From assembly GCA_004321905.1 (NCBI GenBank), contig SCQF01000045.1, positions 1-53,340 of the forward strand: a stretch of 53,340 nucleotides of DNA, written 5' to 3'. The notes under the pieces were generated by a model. The model saw only the letters and a list, made by a program, of their open reading frames with translations, searched no databases and had not been told where the DNA came from. The DNA comes from Verrucomicrobiota bacterium. Its GTDB lineage: Bacteria; Verrucomicrobiota; Kiritimatiellia; CAIQIC01. Shown here piece after piece: positions 33,126 through 41,702 of this stretch (the stretch's first letter is position 1; each line of letters starts with the position of its first letter). A program made the translations under genes and the position numbers.

Positions 33126-33139
33126 CCACCGTTTTTTGA

Positions 33140-33169
33140 GTGGCAGCACGCGGCGCGCCTCGGTATAGT
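33140..33169 (+). promoter_or_regulatory. possible promoter of the sodium:solute symporter gene
   Basis: TATAGT (33164-33169) is preceded by GTGGCA at an 18-base spacing, four of six -35 matches. About 40 bases of leader then carry the AGGAG site. Confidence 0.35.
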
Positions 33170-33211
33170 CGCCGCCACTTTAGGGTGTCACTCAAACGAG
33201 AGGAGCAACGT

Positions 33212-35152
33212 GTGCAAGCAATGTCGTTAGGTTGGCTGGATTATTCGATTCTTCTGATCTATGTGGCGTTTGTGGTGGGCATCGGCTTTGCCCTGAAGCG
33301 CTACATGAAAACCTCGGCGGACTTCCTCACCTCGGCGCGCAGTATCCCGACGTGGGTCACCGGCCTAGCCTTCCTCTCCGCCAACCTCGGCGCACTGGAA
33401 CTCGTCGGCATGGCCGCCAGCGGCGCGAAATATGGCATTGCCACGGCGCACTTCTACTGGGTCGGCGCGATCCCGGCGATGATCTTCCTCGCGGTGTTCA
33501 TGATGCCGTTCTATTACGGCTCCAAGGCGCGGTCGGTGCCGGAATATCTGAAGATGCGTTTCGACGAACGCGTACGCGCGCTGAACTCGATCGCGTTCGC
33601 GGTGATGACCGTTTTCGCGTCCGGCATTTCGATGAACGCGCTGGCCAAGCTGCTCAACCAGTTGCTCGGCTGGAACTATCACATGGCGCTCTGGGTCTGC
33701 TCCGGCGTGGTGTTGGTCTATGTGCTCAAGGGCGGCCTGACCTCGGCGATCTATACGGAAGTGCTGCAATTTTTCATGATCGTGCTCGGCTTCGCGCCGG
33801 TTGTTTATCTTGGCCTCCGCGATGCGGGCGGCTGGGACGCGGTGACGAATGTGTTGCATGGCGTGGCGCAGAATCCCGCGGCGTTGAGCTTGGGCGAGGT
33901 CGGCAAGGTCTATCCCGCCAATGCCTGGACGAGCGCGTGGCAGCCGCTGCTCGCCGGTGTGACCAACAATCCGATGGGCGTGGACCTCTTTGCGATGATC
34001 TTCGGCCTCGGCTTTGTTCTGAGCTTCGGCTACTGGTGCACGAACTTCCTCGTCGTCCAGCGTGCGATGGCCGCGAAAAATATGACCGCGGCACGCAATA
34101 CGCCGCTCGTCGCCGCCGTACCGAAAATGCTGTTCCCGCTGCTGGTCATCGTGCCCGGCATGATCGCGGTGGCGCTGACCGCGATGCCGGAGAAGAGCTA
34201 TCGCATCCCGCCGCCGATCATCGAAGAAAGTGTGTACGTCAAGGCCGTCACCGCCGTGAAGGCCAACGCGCAAGTGGAAGCGCCGGTCGGCGTTCAAGCC
34301 ATCAGTGCCGTGATGGGCAAAAAGATGAATGCGGCCAAGGTTGCTGCACTGCTCAAGGAACAAACCACCCAGCGCCTCACCGACGCGCAGATCAAGGAAC
34401 GGCTCTATGGCGCGATTGCGGAGTATGACTATGACGGCGTGATCCTCTCGCTGGTGAAGAAGTATTGCCCGACCGGTTTGCTCGGCCTCGCGCTGACGGC
34501 GCTACTGGCTTCGTTCATGTCCGGCATGGCGGGCAACGTCACGGCGTTCAACACGGTCTGGACTTACGACCTCTATCAGGCCTACATGGCCAAAAACAAG
34601 AGCGACGACCATTATATGTGGATGGGCCGGTTCATCACCGTGGTCGGCATTCTGCTCTCCATCGGCTGCGCCTATTTTGCGCGCATGTATAACAATGCGA
34701 TGGACATCATTCAGCTCGTCTTCGGCTTCGTGAACGCACCGCTGTTCGCCACTTTCCTGCTCGGTATGTTCTGGAAGCGGTGCACGGGCACGGGCGCGTT
34801 CCTCGGCCTGTTTGGCGGCATCGGCACTTCGGCCTTGTTCCACTCGATGACGATTGCCATCGGCAACGCGCCGGGCGTCAAGGGCGGCTATCTCAAGGTC
34901 GTCTCGGCGTTCCCGAGCGAGATGGCGCAGAACTTCTGGCTCGCCAGCTTCGCCTTCATCGCCTGCTTCGCGCTCACGGTGGTCATCTCGCTGGCCACGA
35001 AGCGTACGAAGACCGACACGGAACTTACCGGCCTCGTCTATTCGCTGACGCCGAAAATTGTGGATGCTTCGCAGGTCTGGATCCTGCGCCCGGCCGTGCT
35101 GGGTACGATCCTGTTGATCGGTTGCGTCGTGCTCAACATCCTGTTCTGGTAA
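33212..35152 (+). CDS. sodium:solute symporter (SSS family)
   Basis: This 646-residue inner-membrane carrier imports a solute with sodium. Typical segments are LDYSILLIYVAFVVGIGFALKRYMKTSADFLTSARSIPTWVTGLAFLSANLGALELVGMAASG and the AIYTEVLQFFMIVLG and FVNAPLFATFLLGMFWKR helices; 13-14 helices are likely. A soluble stretch of about 80 residues at about 335-415 (EESVYVKAVTAVKANAQVEAP through DAQIKERLYGAIAEYDY) is an insert absent from minimal SSS carriers. The start is the GTG at 33212, six bases after AGGAG; an ATG nine bases later is too far from it. Substrate is unknown; sugars are common. The next small gene is likely a partner. Confidence 0.88.
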   Translation: MQAMSLGWLDYSILLIYVAFVVGIGFALKRYMKTSADFLTSARSIPTWVTGLAFLSANLGALELVGMAASGAKYGIATAHFYWVGAIPAMIFLAVFMMPFYYGSKARSVPEYLKMRFDERVRALNSIAFAVMTVFASGISMNALAKLLNQLLGWNYHMALWVCSGVVLVYVLKGGLTSAIYTEVLQFFMIVLGFAPVVYLGLRDAGGWDAVTNVLHGVAQNPAALSLGEVGKVYPANAWTSAWQPLLAGVTNNPMGVDLFAMIFGLGFVLSFGYWCTNFLVVQRAMAAKNMTAARNTPLVAAVPKMLFPLLVIVPGMIAVALTAMPEKSYRIPPPIIEESVYVKAVTAVKANAQVEAPVGVQAISAVMGKKMNAAKVAALLKEQTTQRLTDAQIKERLYGAIAEYDYDGVILSLVKKYCPTGLLGLALTALLASFMSGMAGNVTAFNTVWTYDLYQAYMAKNKSDDHYMWMGRFITVVGILLSIGCAYFARMYNNAMDIIQLVFGFVNAPLFATFLLGMFWKRCTGTGAFLGLFGGIGTSALFHSMTIAIGNAPGVKGGYLKVVSAFPSEMAQNFWLASFAFIACFALTVVISLATKRTKTDTELTGLVYSLTPKIVDASQVWILRPAVLGTILLIGCVVLNILFW

Positions 35153-35164
35153 AGGAGTAACATC

Positions 35165-35380
35165 ATGGGTCTCGATATTCGTCTGCCAATTGGTCTCATG
35201 TTCTCGCTCGTGGGCGTGCTGCTGGCCGGCTACGGCCTCATCAGCGGCGGGAGCGAAATCTACAAGCATTCGCTGGGCATCAACATCAACCTCATCTGGG
35301 GCGCGGTGTTGATCGTCTTCGGCGCGTTCATGTTGATCAGCGCCCTGCGTGGTCGCAAAGCCGCCGCGCAGCAGAAGTAA
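35165..35380 (+). CDS. small membrane protein downstream of the symporter
   Basis: This 71-residue protein has two hydrophobic helices, LMFSLVGVLLAGYGLIS and LIWGAVLIVFGAFMLISAL, and a basic C-terminus. It starts 12 bases after the symporter stop, behind AAAGGAG, so it belongs to the same transcript. Its size and place suggest an accessory or stability subunit of the carrier; no family name is recognised. Confidence 0.72.
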   Translation: MGLDIRLPIGLMFSLVGVLLAGYGLISGGSEIYKHSLGININLIWGAVLIVFGAFMLISALRGRKAAAQQK

Positions 35381-35399
35381 GCAGCGAGCAGGTTTGTGA

Positions 35400-35462
35400 G
35401 GTAGGGCGAAGCCTCTGGCTGAGCCGCGATGATTGCGGCTTCGCGGGATGCATCGCCCTACC
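35400..35462. repeat. GGTAGGGCGA palindrome, copy 2
   Basis: GGTAGGGCGA and TCGCCCTACC enclose GCCTCTGGCTGAGCCGC, parallel to the copy at 9138-9200. Its right end overlaps the mutM stop: the TAG of mutM is part of the repeat arm. Confidence 0.82.
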
Positions 35463-36285
35463 GTTTTCTTTGGCAGGCCGGGCAGAAATGCGTCCCGCGC
35501 TGGCCAACGGTGGTGCGTTTGATCGGCGTGCCGCAGCGCAAACACGGCTCGCCGCCGCGCCCGTAAGCCTGCAGCCGCGTCAAATAACGACCGCGCGTTT
35601 GATGCGGCGACGCAAAATTTCCCTCACCCAAGCCCAGCGTTGTGCCGCGTTGCCGGATGGCGGCGTTCAGAATCCGGCGAATCGCCGCGAAAAGTATTTT
35701 CGCCACTTCCGGTTTCACGGTACTGGCCAATCGCTGCGGATGCAGCTTGGCCGCCCAGAGCGACTCATCCACGTAGATATTGCCCAAGCCCGCCAGAAAA
35801 GTTTGATCGAGCAGCAGCGGTTTGAGTTGCCGCCGGTGGCGGCGCAGTCGTTCGGCAAAGTCCGTCGGCGAAAGCTTTCCATCCAACGGTTCCGGGCCGA
35901 GGTGGTGAAACGCTTCTGCGGCGTTGCGCGCCAGTTTCCAGCGCCCGAATCGGCGCGGATCGTGATAAACCAGCGTCCGCCCATCATCCAGCGTGAGGCG
36001 TAGGTGGTCGTGTTTATCGCTGCGCGCCTCGCGCATCAGATGTAGTTGGCCGGTCATCCGCAGGTGCAACGTCAGCAATTCGCCATCGGCGAGGCGGAAG
36101 ACGATGAACTTGGCGCGCCGCTCGACCGCCGCGATTTTCCGGTTCTTCAAGCTCGCCGCAAATTTGTCTGCCGGGCCGACCACCACCGAAGGATGCAACA
36201 CCTCGACACGCCGAATGCAGCGACCTGCGACGCCAGCCGCGCGCAGATCGCGCACCACGGTTTCGACCTCGGGTAGTTCGGGCAT
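35458..36285 (-). CDS. mutM: formamidopyrimidine-DNA glycosylase
   Basis: This 275-residue base-excision repair enzyme removes oxidised purines. It has the required N-terminus MPELPEVETV (Pro2, Glu3), a helix-two-turn-helix region (LDQTFLAGLGNIYVDESLWAAKLHP) and the C-terminal zinc finger CLRCGTPIKRTTVGQRGTHFCPACQ. Length is standard. The protein ends RKR at a stop codon provided by a palindromic repeat. The promoter is leaderless-like and uses a dyad-repeat arm as -35. It stands alone. Confidence 0.95.
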   Translation of the reverse strand: MPELPEVETVVRDLRAAGVAGRCIRRVEVLHPSVVVGPADKFAASLKNRKIAAVERRAKFIVFRLADGELLTLHLRMTGQLHLMREARSDKHDHLRLTLDDGRTLVYHDPRRFGRWKLARNAAEAFHHLGPEPLDGKLSPTDFAERLRRHRRQLKPLLLDQTFLAGLGNIYVDESLWAAKLHPQRLASTVKPEVAKILFAAIRRILNAAIRQRGTTLGLGEGNFASPHQTRGRYLTRLQAYGRGGEPCLRCGTPIKRTTVGQRGTHFCPACQRKR

Positions 36286-36291
36286 GGCGGG

Positions 36292-36319
36292 AATCTACAC
36301 GGCGTGGCGTTTTTTCCAA
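36292..36319 (-). promoter_or_regulatory. putative leaderless promoter of mutM, -35 supplied by the dyad repeat
   Basis: On the minus strand TTGGAA (36314-36319, right arm of a dyad), a 16-base spacer and TAGATT (36292-36297) are followed by six bases and ATG. The geometry is identical to bioF (16-base spacer, six-base gap). No ribosome binding site is present. Confidence 0.5.
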
Positions 36320-36370
36320 GGTTTGGAAAAACAAACGGCCCGGTTTTCCAACCCTTGGAAACCGGGCCGT
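36312..36370. repeat. paired dyad with extended second stem, locus 12
   Basis: There are dyads at 36312-36330 (loop GGT) and 36344-36361 (loop CCC), with starts 32 bp apart. The second is extended by ACGGCCCGG and CCGGGCCGT to a stem of about 16 bp (36335-36370). It lies between the stop of the outer-membrane gene and the mutM start, so it may end one and feed the other. Confidence 0.9.
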
Positions 36371-36385
36371 TGAGTGCACCGTACG

Positions 36386-36949
36386 TCAGTAAGATTCGTT
36401 GAGCCGCAGGAAAACGCTGGCGAACGGCTTGCTCAAGTCGCTGTCGCTCGGCTGATCGGCGCCGGCGACGAAGCGATAGCCCGCGCCCACGCCCAACTCG
36501 ATCTGCTTGGTGAGGTTGACCATCAGGCTGATGCCCGGCGTGGCCACAAAGACGTTGACGGAATCGCTGCCCGCAGGGCTGACTTTACCGCCACCGATCA
36601 GGGCGTTGATCGAGCCGTGGATCAGTTTATCGGAGAAGAAGGTATAGTCGGCCACGAAGCCGCCGTACCAGAAATCAAGCGCGCTCAGATCGTTGGCGGG
36701 GGTGTTGTCGCCCTTGATGTTGTTCACCAAACCGTAGATGCCCACGCCGAAGTAGAGCGTCTCGTTGAGTTGTGGGCCGAGCTGCACGCCGGCCAACCCC
36801 GCGAATTTGCCTTCGAGTTGGCTAAACTGGAATTCTGGTTTCAGCGCCATCCGCCACGGGGCGTTGCTGTCGTCGCTCACCAAACTGGTTTTGCCTGCCA
36901 TCGCCGTCACGGTCGAGGCCAGCAGTACCACCATCAATAATTTCTTCAT
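36386..36949 (-). CDS. outer-membrane beta-barrel protein
   Basis: This 187-residue protein starts MKKLLMVVLLASTVTAMAG, a cleaved signal peptide. The mature part alternates polar and hydrophobic residues in strands (RMALKPEFQFSQLEGKFAGLAGVQLG, LYFGVGIYGLV, FWYGGFVADYTFF, GVGAGYRFVAG, FASVFLRLNESY) and ends in Tyr, as exported barrel proteins do. An AGGAG site lies just before the ATG. No specific family is recognised; OmpA- or OprB-like functions are not shown. Confidence 0.75.
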   Translation of the reverse strand: MKKLLMVVLLASTVTAMAGKTSLVSDDSNAPWRMALKPEFQFSQLEGKFAGLAGVQLGPQLNETLYFGVGIYGLVNNIKGDNTPANDLSALDFWYGGFVADYTFFSDKLIHGSINALIGGGKVSPAGSDSVNVFVATPGISLMVNLTKQIELGVGAGYRFVAGADQPSDSDLSKPFASVFLRLNESY

Positions 36950-37069
36950 GTCTGCACTCCTTTTTCGCCGATGCTCACCGGCACGGGGAATATACACCTG
37001 CCGCCGCCGCGCGCCAAGCCGTGCTTTGACTTGCGCCGCGTCCCGTTTTGCCGTAGGGATTGCGCCGTC

Positions 37070-37828
37070 ATGAACCTGAAAAATATCCGCGTGGTGCTGG
37101 TCAATCCGCTCTACGCCTCTAACGTCGGCGCGGTCTGCCGCGCCATGAAGAATATGGGACTGAATGACCTCGCATTCGTCACGCCGCGCTGCGATGTGAC
37201 GACGCACGAGTGCCAGCAGTGGGCCTGCCACGCCAACAATATCCTCAAAAAACGGCGCGAATTCGCCACGCTCGCAGAGGCCATCGCTGACTGCGGTCTC
37301 GTCGCCGGCGCCACCGCGCGTCCGGGCCTTTATCGCGAGCACACCCGCACACCGCGCGACTGGGCGCCGCGCCTGCTCGCCGCCACCGGCACCGGCCGCG
37401 TCGCGCTCGTCTTCGGCCCGGAAGACAACGGCTTGAACAACGACGACCTTGCGCTTTGTACGCAACTCATGCGTATTCCCTCCTCGACGCGCTACGCCTC
37501 GCTGAACCTGTCGCAGGCGGTGATGGTGGTCTGCTACGAGCTGTTCACGGCGACGAAGCGGTTCAAGATTCCCACCGAGCGTACGCCGGAAGCGCCCAAC
37601 GGGATGCGCGAGCAGATGTTCAAGATGTGGCGGGAGTCACTATTGGGCATCGGCTTCATGGAAGAGCAGAAAGCGGAGCACATGATGCTGGGCCTACGCC
37701 GGATTTTCTCGCGCGGCCCGCTTTCGGAAAACGACGTCCGCATTCTGATCGGCATCGCGCGCCAGACGCAATGGTGCGCCGGCGAAATGCGCCGCCGCGG
37801 CGGCACCCCGCCCCCCGCCAAAAATTGA
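37070..37828 (+). CDS. trmJ: TrmH-family RNA methyltransferase (TrmJ-like)
   Basis: This 252-residue SPOUT methyltransferase starts MNLKNIRVVLVNPLYASNVGAVCRAMKNMGLNDLAFVTPR. It shows the knot motifs ALVFGPEDNGLNNDDLALC and IPSSTRYASLNLSQAVMVVCYEL. This pattern is that of TrmJ, which 2-prime-O-methylates position 32 of tRNAs; the C-terminal helical part (MREQMFKMWRESLLGIGFM) also fits. The ATG at 37070 is used. The upstream frame starting at 36971 is unlikely because it opens in the outer-membrane gene leader. A promoter TTGCGC-N17-TAGGGA is seen only ten bases before the ATG. Confidence 0.85.
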   Translation: MNLKNIRVVLVNPLYASNVGAVCRAMKNMGLNDLAFVTPRCDVTTHECQQWACHANNILKKRREFATLAEAIADCGLVAGATARPGLYREHTRTPRDWAPRLLAATGTGRVALVFGPEDNGLNNDDLALCTQLMRIPSSTRYASLNLSQAVMVVCYELFTATKRFKIPTERTPEAPNGMREQMFKMWRESLLGIGFMEEQKAEHMMLGLRRIFSRGPLSENDVRILIGIARQTQWCAGEMRRRGGTPPPAKN

Positions 37829-37830
37829 CC

Positions 37831-37881
37831 TTTTCCAAGGCTTGGAAAAGTCGAACCTTGGATTTTCGAGACCTTGGAAAA
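37831..37881. repeat. paired dyad, locus 13
   Basis: There are dyads at 37831-37849 (loop GGC) and a degenerate one at 37863-37881 (left arm changed), with starts 32 bp apart. They follow the TrmJ-like gene and precede the convergent ATPase gene end. Confidence 0.8.
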
Positions 37882-37927
37882 CCCGGCGTTACTGTTCCTG
37901 TGTTTTTTCAGATGCAGAAGTTGCTGG

Positions 37928-39070
37928 TCAGGCGGCCAATTCAGCCAGCCAGCGACTGGCGGACAGAATTTGTAGTGGGCCAGCTTGTTGTTCTTGCCGG
38001 AGATGCTGCACCAGTTGCACGGCCTGCGTTGAGGGATGACGCGCCGCGAAATACTTCAAATTTGCAACCGGTGTAGCATCGGAAAGTTTCACTTCGATCA
38101 AGTGGCTAAGCTGGTCGTCACGTACCAACCCAAAATCCACTTCATGCCCTTCTTTATCGCGCAAATAATGCAGACCCAGAGACTCACCGCGCACGTCCTG
38201 CAAGAAATGAACGTGCTTGAGCAGATGGGTGGCGATGGTGTTTTCCAACTTCAGGCCGTCGTCACCTTGCACTAGGCCGGTGTCGTAGAAATAGAGTTTG
38301 GCCTCCTTCAGCACGGCGCGGGCAATATTGCGATGCCACGGACGGACAAGAAAAACGATATGCAGAGCTTCGAGCATCTCGACATAGCGCTTCACGGTGT
38401 GCGGCGAAAGTTGCAAGTCGCGCGCGAGAGAAGCGTAGGAAAGCGGTGCACCGACGCGCTGCCGGAGCATGTCCAACAACAGGCGCATGGCACGCAACTC
38501 GTGGACGCGACCAAATTCGAGAATATCTTCGCGAATCAAATCGGTGTAATACTGATTTCGCCAGCGGGTGGCTTCTTGTTCGGAGCCGGAAAGAAATGGC
38601 TCCGGAAATCCGCCCAAACGATTCAGCATGGCCAGCGCCTGCTCGGCAGATAGTTGGTCGCTCAATTCGCGGACAGAAAGCGGATGCAGGCGGAAGTGAT
38701 AATAGCGGCCAGCCAATGAGGTGCCCGTTTGGCGGAAAGTATCCAGGCGTGCACTGCCGGTAACAAGGATGGCTTGCTGCGCTTGGCGGGTGTCATAGAC
38801 TCCCTTCAAAAACCGTTTCCAGTCGGGCAAGGTATGGATTTCGTCAAACACCAACAAGTCCACCTGCGGAATCCAACTCTGTTGTTGAATGATCCGCGCG
38901 TCTTCGTGGGCATCGTAGTTCAGGTATTGTGGGTGCTGAAACTCTTGCATCAAAGCCTTGGCGAGATAGGTCTTGCCGACTTGGCGCGGGCCGGTGAGTA
39001 ACACCATTTTCTTGCGTACATCGCCGGCAATCACGTCGTGCAAGTATCTTTTCATGTGACTATTTTGCAT
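37928..39070 (-). CDS. AAA-type ATPase with DUF4143
   Basis: This 380-residue protein has Walker A GPRQVGKTYLAKAL and Walker B VDLLVFDEIHTLPDW in the N-terminal AAA domain. A middle winged-helix-like segment reads LSYASLARDLQLSPHTVKRYVEMLEALHIVFLV. The C-terminal DUF4143 part shows EVDFGLVRDDQLSHLIEVKLS, a PD-(D/E)xK-like pattern. The wider family is often solitary and horizontally mobile; its function is unsettled. Two 13-base direct repeats lie in its promoter. An internal ATG six codons down is a possible second start. Confidence 0.8.
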   Translation of the reverse strand: MQNSHMKRYLHDVIAGDVRKKMVLLTGPRQVGKTYLAKALMQEFQHPQYLNYDAHEDARIIQQQSWIPQVDLLVFDEIHTLPDWKRFLKGVYDTRQAQQAILVTGSARLDTFRQTGTSLAGRYYHFRLHPLSVRELSDQLSAEQALAMLNRLGGFPEPFLSGSEQEATRWRNQYYTDLIREDILEFGRVHELRAMRLLLDMLRQRVGAPLSYASLARDLQLSPHTVKRYVEMLEALHIVFLVRPWHRNIARAVLKEAKLYFYDTGLVQGDDGLKLENTIATHLLKHVHFLQDVRGESLGLHYLRDKEGHEVDFGLVRDDQLSHLIEVKLSDATPVANLKYFAARHPSTQAVQLVQHLRQEQQAGPLQILSASRWLAELAA

Positions 39071-39074
39071 GTAT

Positions 39075-39119
39075 ACGCATTTTAGTCGAGCCTAGAATGC
39101 AATATAACGCATTTTAGTC
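39075..39119. promoter_or_regulatory. 13-base direct repeats 32 bp apart before the DUF4143 ATPase
   Basis: ACGCATTTTAGTC occurs at 39075-39087 and again, exactly, at 39107-39119. It lies in the AT-rich stretch just upstream of the ATPase start. A three-turn spacing suggests a dimeric regulator site. The protein itself carries a winged-helix-like segment and might autoregulate, but that is a guess. Confidence 0.6.
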
Positions 39120-39155
39120 ACGTATAAATTTTGTTTGTTTACCGGCAAAAATTAT

Positions 39156-39216
39156 TTTTCCCAAAAAGTTGGAAAAGAACAACGCCGGATTTTCCAAGCC
39201 TTGGAAAATCCGGCGT
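39156..39216. repeat. paired dyad with perfect extended stem, locus 14
   Basis: A decayed first dyad (39156-39176) is followed by a perfect 35-bp palindrome (39182-39216), with starts about 33 bp apart. The palindrome is a dyad flanked by ACGCCGGA and TCCGGCGT, with a one-base centre. It lies upstream of the ATPase and after the pckG stop. Confidence 0.85.
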
Positions 39217-39227
39217 TTGCCGTTTGC

Positions 39228-39283
39228 AGGAGCCGCACCCCGTGCGGCGATTACGTCATATCGCCGTGCGGGGCACGGCTCCT
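39228..39283. repeat. AGGAGCCGC...GCGGCTCCT palindrome
   Basis: AGGAGCCG(C) pairs with CGGCTCCT, and inner CGTGCGGCGA pairs with TCGCCGTGCG. It lies between locus 14 and the pckG end (39297). Confidence 0.72.
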
Positions 39284-39296
39284 ACATATTGCAGGT

Positions 39297-41078
39297 TCAG
39301 GCTTTCAGCCGTTTCTCCAGCGCATCAAGTTCTGCCACCAAACCTTTGGGCAACTTTGCGCCGAACTTGGCGAAGTGTTCGCGAATGGCAGGGATTTCGG
39401 CCAGCCACTTGGCCTTGTCCACACTCAACAACTCCGCAAGATCGGCGTTCGAAACCTTGAGGCCGCTGATGTCGAGCGCGTCGGGCGTCGGCAGCCAGCC
39501 GATGGCCGTCTGCACCGCCTTGCCGGTGCCGGCGCAGCGCTCAAAGATCCATTTCAACACGCGGGCATTTTCGCCGAAGCCCGGCCAGAGCCAGCGGCCG
39601 TCCGCCGATTTCCGGAACCAGTTCACGTAGAAAATCTTGGGTAGTTTCGCGCCGGGTGTCTTGCCGATCTTGAGCCAGTGGGCGAAGTAGTCGCCCATGT
39701 GGTAGCCGCAGAACGGCAGCATCGCCATCGGATCGCGCCGCGCGACGCCAACCGCGCCGGCCTGCGCCGCCGTGGTTTCCGACGACTGCTGTGAACCGAG
39801 GAAGGTGCCGTGCTGCCAGCTCAAGGCCTCGAAGACCAACGGAACGGTGGTCGGGCGGCGACCGCCAAAAAGGATCGCGGAGATCGGCACGCCGTTGGGA
39901 TCCTGCCACGCGGGATCGATCACCGGACATTGCTCGGCCGGCGCGGTATAACGGGCGTTTGGATGCGCGGCTTTCTTGCCGGTGCCGGGCGCCCACTCCT
40001 CGCCCAGCCAGCTCGTCAACTTCGCCGGCGACTGCGCGGTCATCTCCTCCCACCACACATCGCCCTTCGCCTCGTCGAACGCGACGTTGGTGAAGATACT
40101 GTTGCGCGCCACGGTATGTATCGCGTTCGGATTCGAGTGCAGCGAGGTACCGGGGGCGACGCCGAAGAAACCAGCTTCGGGATTGATCGCGTAGAGGCGT
40201 CCGTCGCTATGGAACTTCATCCACGCGATGTCGTCGCCGATGCATTCGGCCTTCCAACCGGGGATGGTCGGCGTGAGCATCGCGAGATTGGTTTTGCCGC
40301 AGGCACTGGGAAAGGCGGCCGCGATATAGATTTTCTGCCCCTGCGGATTGGTCAGGCCCAAAATCAACATGTGTTCCGCGAGCCAGCCGCCGTCGCGCGC
40401 CATGCACGAGGCGATGCGGAGCGAGAAACACTTCTTCCCGAGCAACGCATTGCCGCCGTAGCCGCTGCCGAAGGACCAGATCGTGTGCTCCTCCGGGAAG
40501 TGTACGATATATTTGTGATCCGGGTTACACGGCCACGCGACATCCGTTTGTCCGGGTGCCAGCGGCGCACCCACCGAGTGCAGGCACGCCACAAACGCGC
40601 CGTGGGCGCCGAGTTCCGTGAGCACCTTCGCGCCGATGCGCGTCATGATGCGCATGTTGACCACAACGTAGGGCGAGTCGGTCAATTCGACGCCGATGTG
40701 CGCGATGTGTGAACCGATCGGCCCCATGCTGAACGGGATGACGTAAAGTGTACGCCCTTTCATCGCGCCTTTGAACAGACCGTGCAACTTGGCTTTCATC
40801 TCCGCCGGTTCGCACCAGTTGTTCGTTGGGCCGGCGTCATCCTTGTCCTGGGAGCAAATGAACGTGCGGTCCTCGACGCGCGCCACATCGCCGGCGTGCG
40901 AGCGGCACCAGAAACTGCCGGGCCGCGCGGGGATCGGCTTGAAGGTGCCGTTCTTGACCATCAACGCGCAGAGTTCATCGGCCTCTCGTTGCGAGCCATC
41001 ACACCAATGGATGTTGTCCGGCTGGCAGAGTGCGGCGACTTCGCTGACCCAGTTCAACAACTTCGTGTTTTTCGTCAT
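39297..41078 (-). CDS. pckG: phosphoenolpyruvate carboxykinase, GTP-dependent
   Basis: This 593-residue cytoplasmic enzyme interconverts oxaloacetate and PEP using GTP, for gluconeogenesis or anaplerosis. Seen: [36 protein letters not shown], the P-loop [14 protein letters not shown] with the hyper-reactive Cys, [12 protein letters not shown] as the kinase-2 motif, and [25 protein letters not shown]. Length is normal for the GTP type (about 600), not the ATP type. The ATG giving MTKNTKLL is used; it has GAGG upstream. Confidence 0.95.
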   Translation of the reverse strand: MTKNTKLLNWVSEVAALCQPDNIHWCDGSQREADELCALMVKNGTFKPIPARPGSFWCRSHAGDVARVEDRTFICSQDKDDAGPTNNWCEPAEMKAKLHGLFKGAMKGRTLYVIPFSMGPIGSHIAHIGVELTDSPYVVVNMRIMTRIGAKVLTELGAHGAFVACLHSVGAPLAPGQTDVAWPCNPDHKYIVHFPEEHTIWSFGSGYGGNALLGKKCFSLRIASCMARDGGWLAEHMLILGLTNPQGQKIYIAAAFPSACGKTNLAMLTPTIPGWKAECIGDDIAWMKFHSDGRLYAINPEAGFFGVAPGTSLHSNPNAIHTVARNSIFTNVAFDEAKGDVWWEEMTAQSPAKLTSWLGEEWAPGTGKKAAHPNARYTAPAEQCPVIDPAWQDPNGVPISAILFGGRRPTTVPLVFEALSWQHGTFLGSQQSSETTAAQAGAVGVARRDPMAMLPFCGYHMGDYFAHWLKIGKTPGAKLPKIFYVNWFRKSADGRWLWPGFGENARVLKWIFERCAGTGKAVQTAIGWLPTPDALDISGLKVSNADLAELLSVDKAKWLAEIPAIREHFAKFGAKLPKGLVAELDALEKRLKA

Positions 41079-41182
41079 GACAGCCTCATTTTTCTGCCGG
41101 ACCGCCAAACATAGGCGCCCCGTGGGGGCGGGACGATAATGTCGGATTACGCGGTCGGCAAGCAGAAAAAAAATTACAGCGA

Positions 41183-41629
41183 TTATTCTGCAAGGATGTT
41201 CAGAATTTCATCCGCGGTGGCCGCGGCGAGCAGCCGTTCGCGGATACCGGGGTCGTTGAGTTGCCGGCTGATTTCGGCGAGGAATTGAATGTGCGGGCCG
41301 GTCCGGTTTTCCGGCGAGAGTGTCATCACAAAGATGCGCGCCGGCTGGCCATCCAACGAATCAAAATCCAAGCCTTCGCGTTTGATCCCCAGCGCGGTCA
41401 CCAGACCTTCCTGCGTATCGGTCTTGCCGTGGGGAATGGCGATGCCGTTCTGCATGCCGGTGGACATCTTCCGCTCACGTTCGAGGACGGCGCGCAACGC
41501 GGCCACGCGGTCTTTGATCTTGCCGGCCGCGACGAGCATATCCACCAATTCGCCGATCACGGCGTCTTTGGTGGCGCCTTTCAACTCCGGCGTAATCGTT
41601 TCCCGCGTAAGTGCTTTTTTGAGGCTCAT
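41183..41629 (-). CDS. ptsN: PTS EIIA nitrogen-regulatory-type protein
   Basis: This 148-residue EIIA domain protein has the phosphorylated His67 in [11 protein letters not shown] and the typical end [19 protein letters not shown]. It lacks other PTS domains, as for PtsN (EIIA-Ntr), which regulates potassium, nitrogen and envelope functions. The start [15 protein letters not shown] is the better one; a reading 8 codons longer lacks sense. It is 104 bases upstream of pckG and in the same direction. The zinc-ribbon EIIA fusion at 12.6 kb is its relative. Confidence 0.88.
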   Translation of the reverse strand: MSLKKALTRETITPELKGATKDAVIGELVDMLVAAGKIKDRVAALRAVLERERKMSTGMQNGIAIPHGKTDTQEGLVTALGIKREGLDFDSLDGQPARIFVMTLSPENRTGPHIQFLAEISRQLNDPGIRERLLAAATADEILNILAE

Positions 41630-41702
41630 TACGAATCCCCGTAACGCGGGCACTATGGCGCGGAAGCGCCCGTGGCGTCAACACCGAATCGCCGACGCGG
41701 GG

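Larger units (their letters stand above)
32889..33211. other. repeat-rich gap before the sodium symporter
   Basis: No gene is seen. In order it holds a truncated AGGTGGCCC repeat (32904-32932), a GGTCGGAGAC palindrome (32983-33066), a dyad pair (33077-33125), a possible promoter (33140-33169) and the symporter ribosome binding site (33201-33205). Confidence 0.75.
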
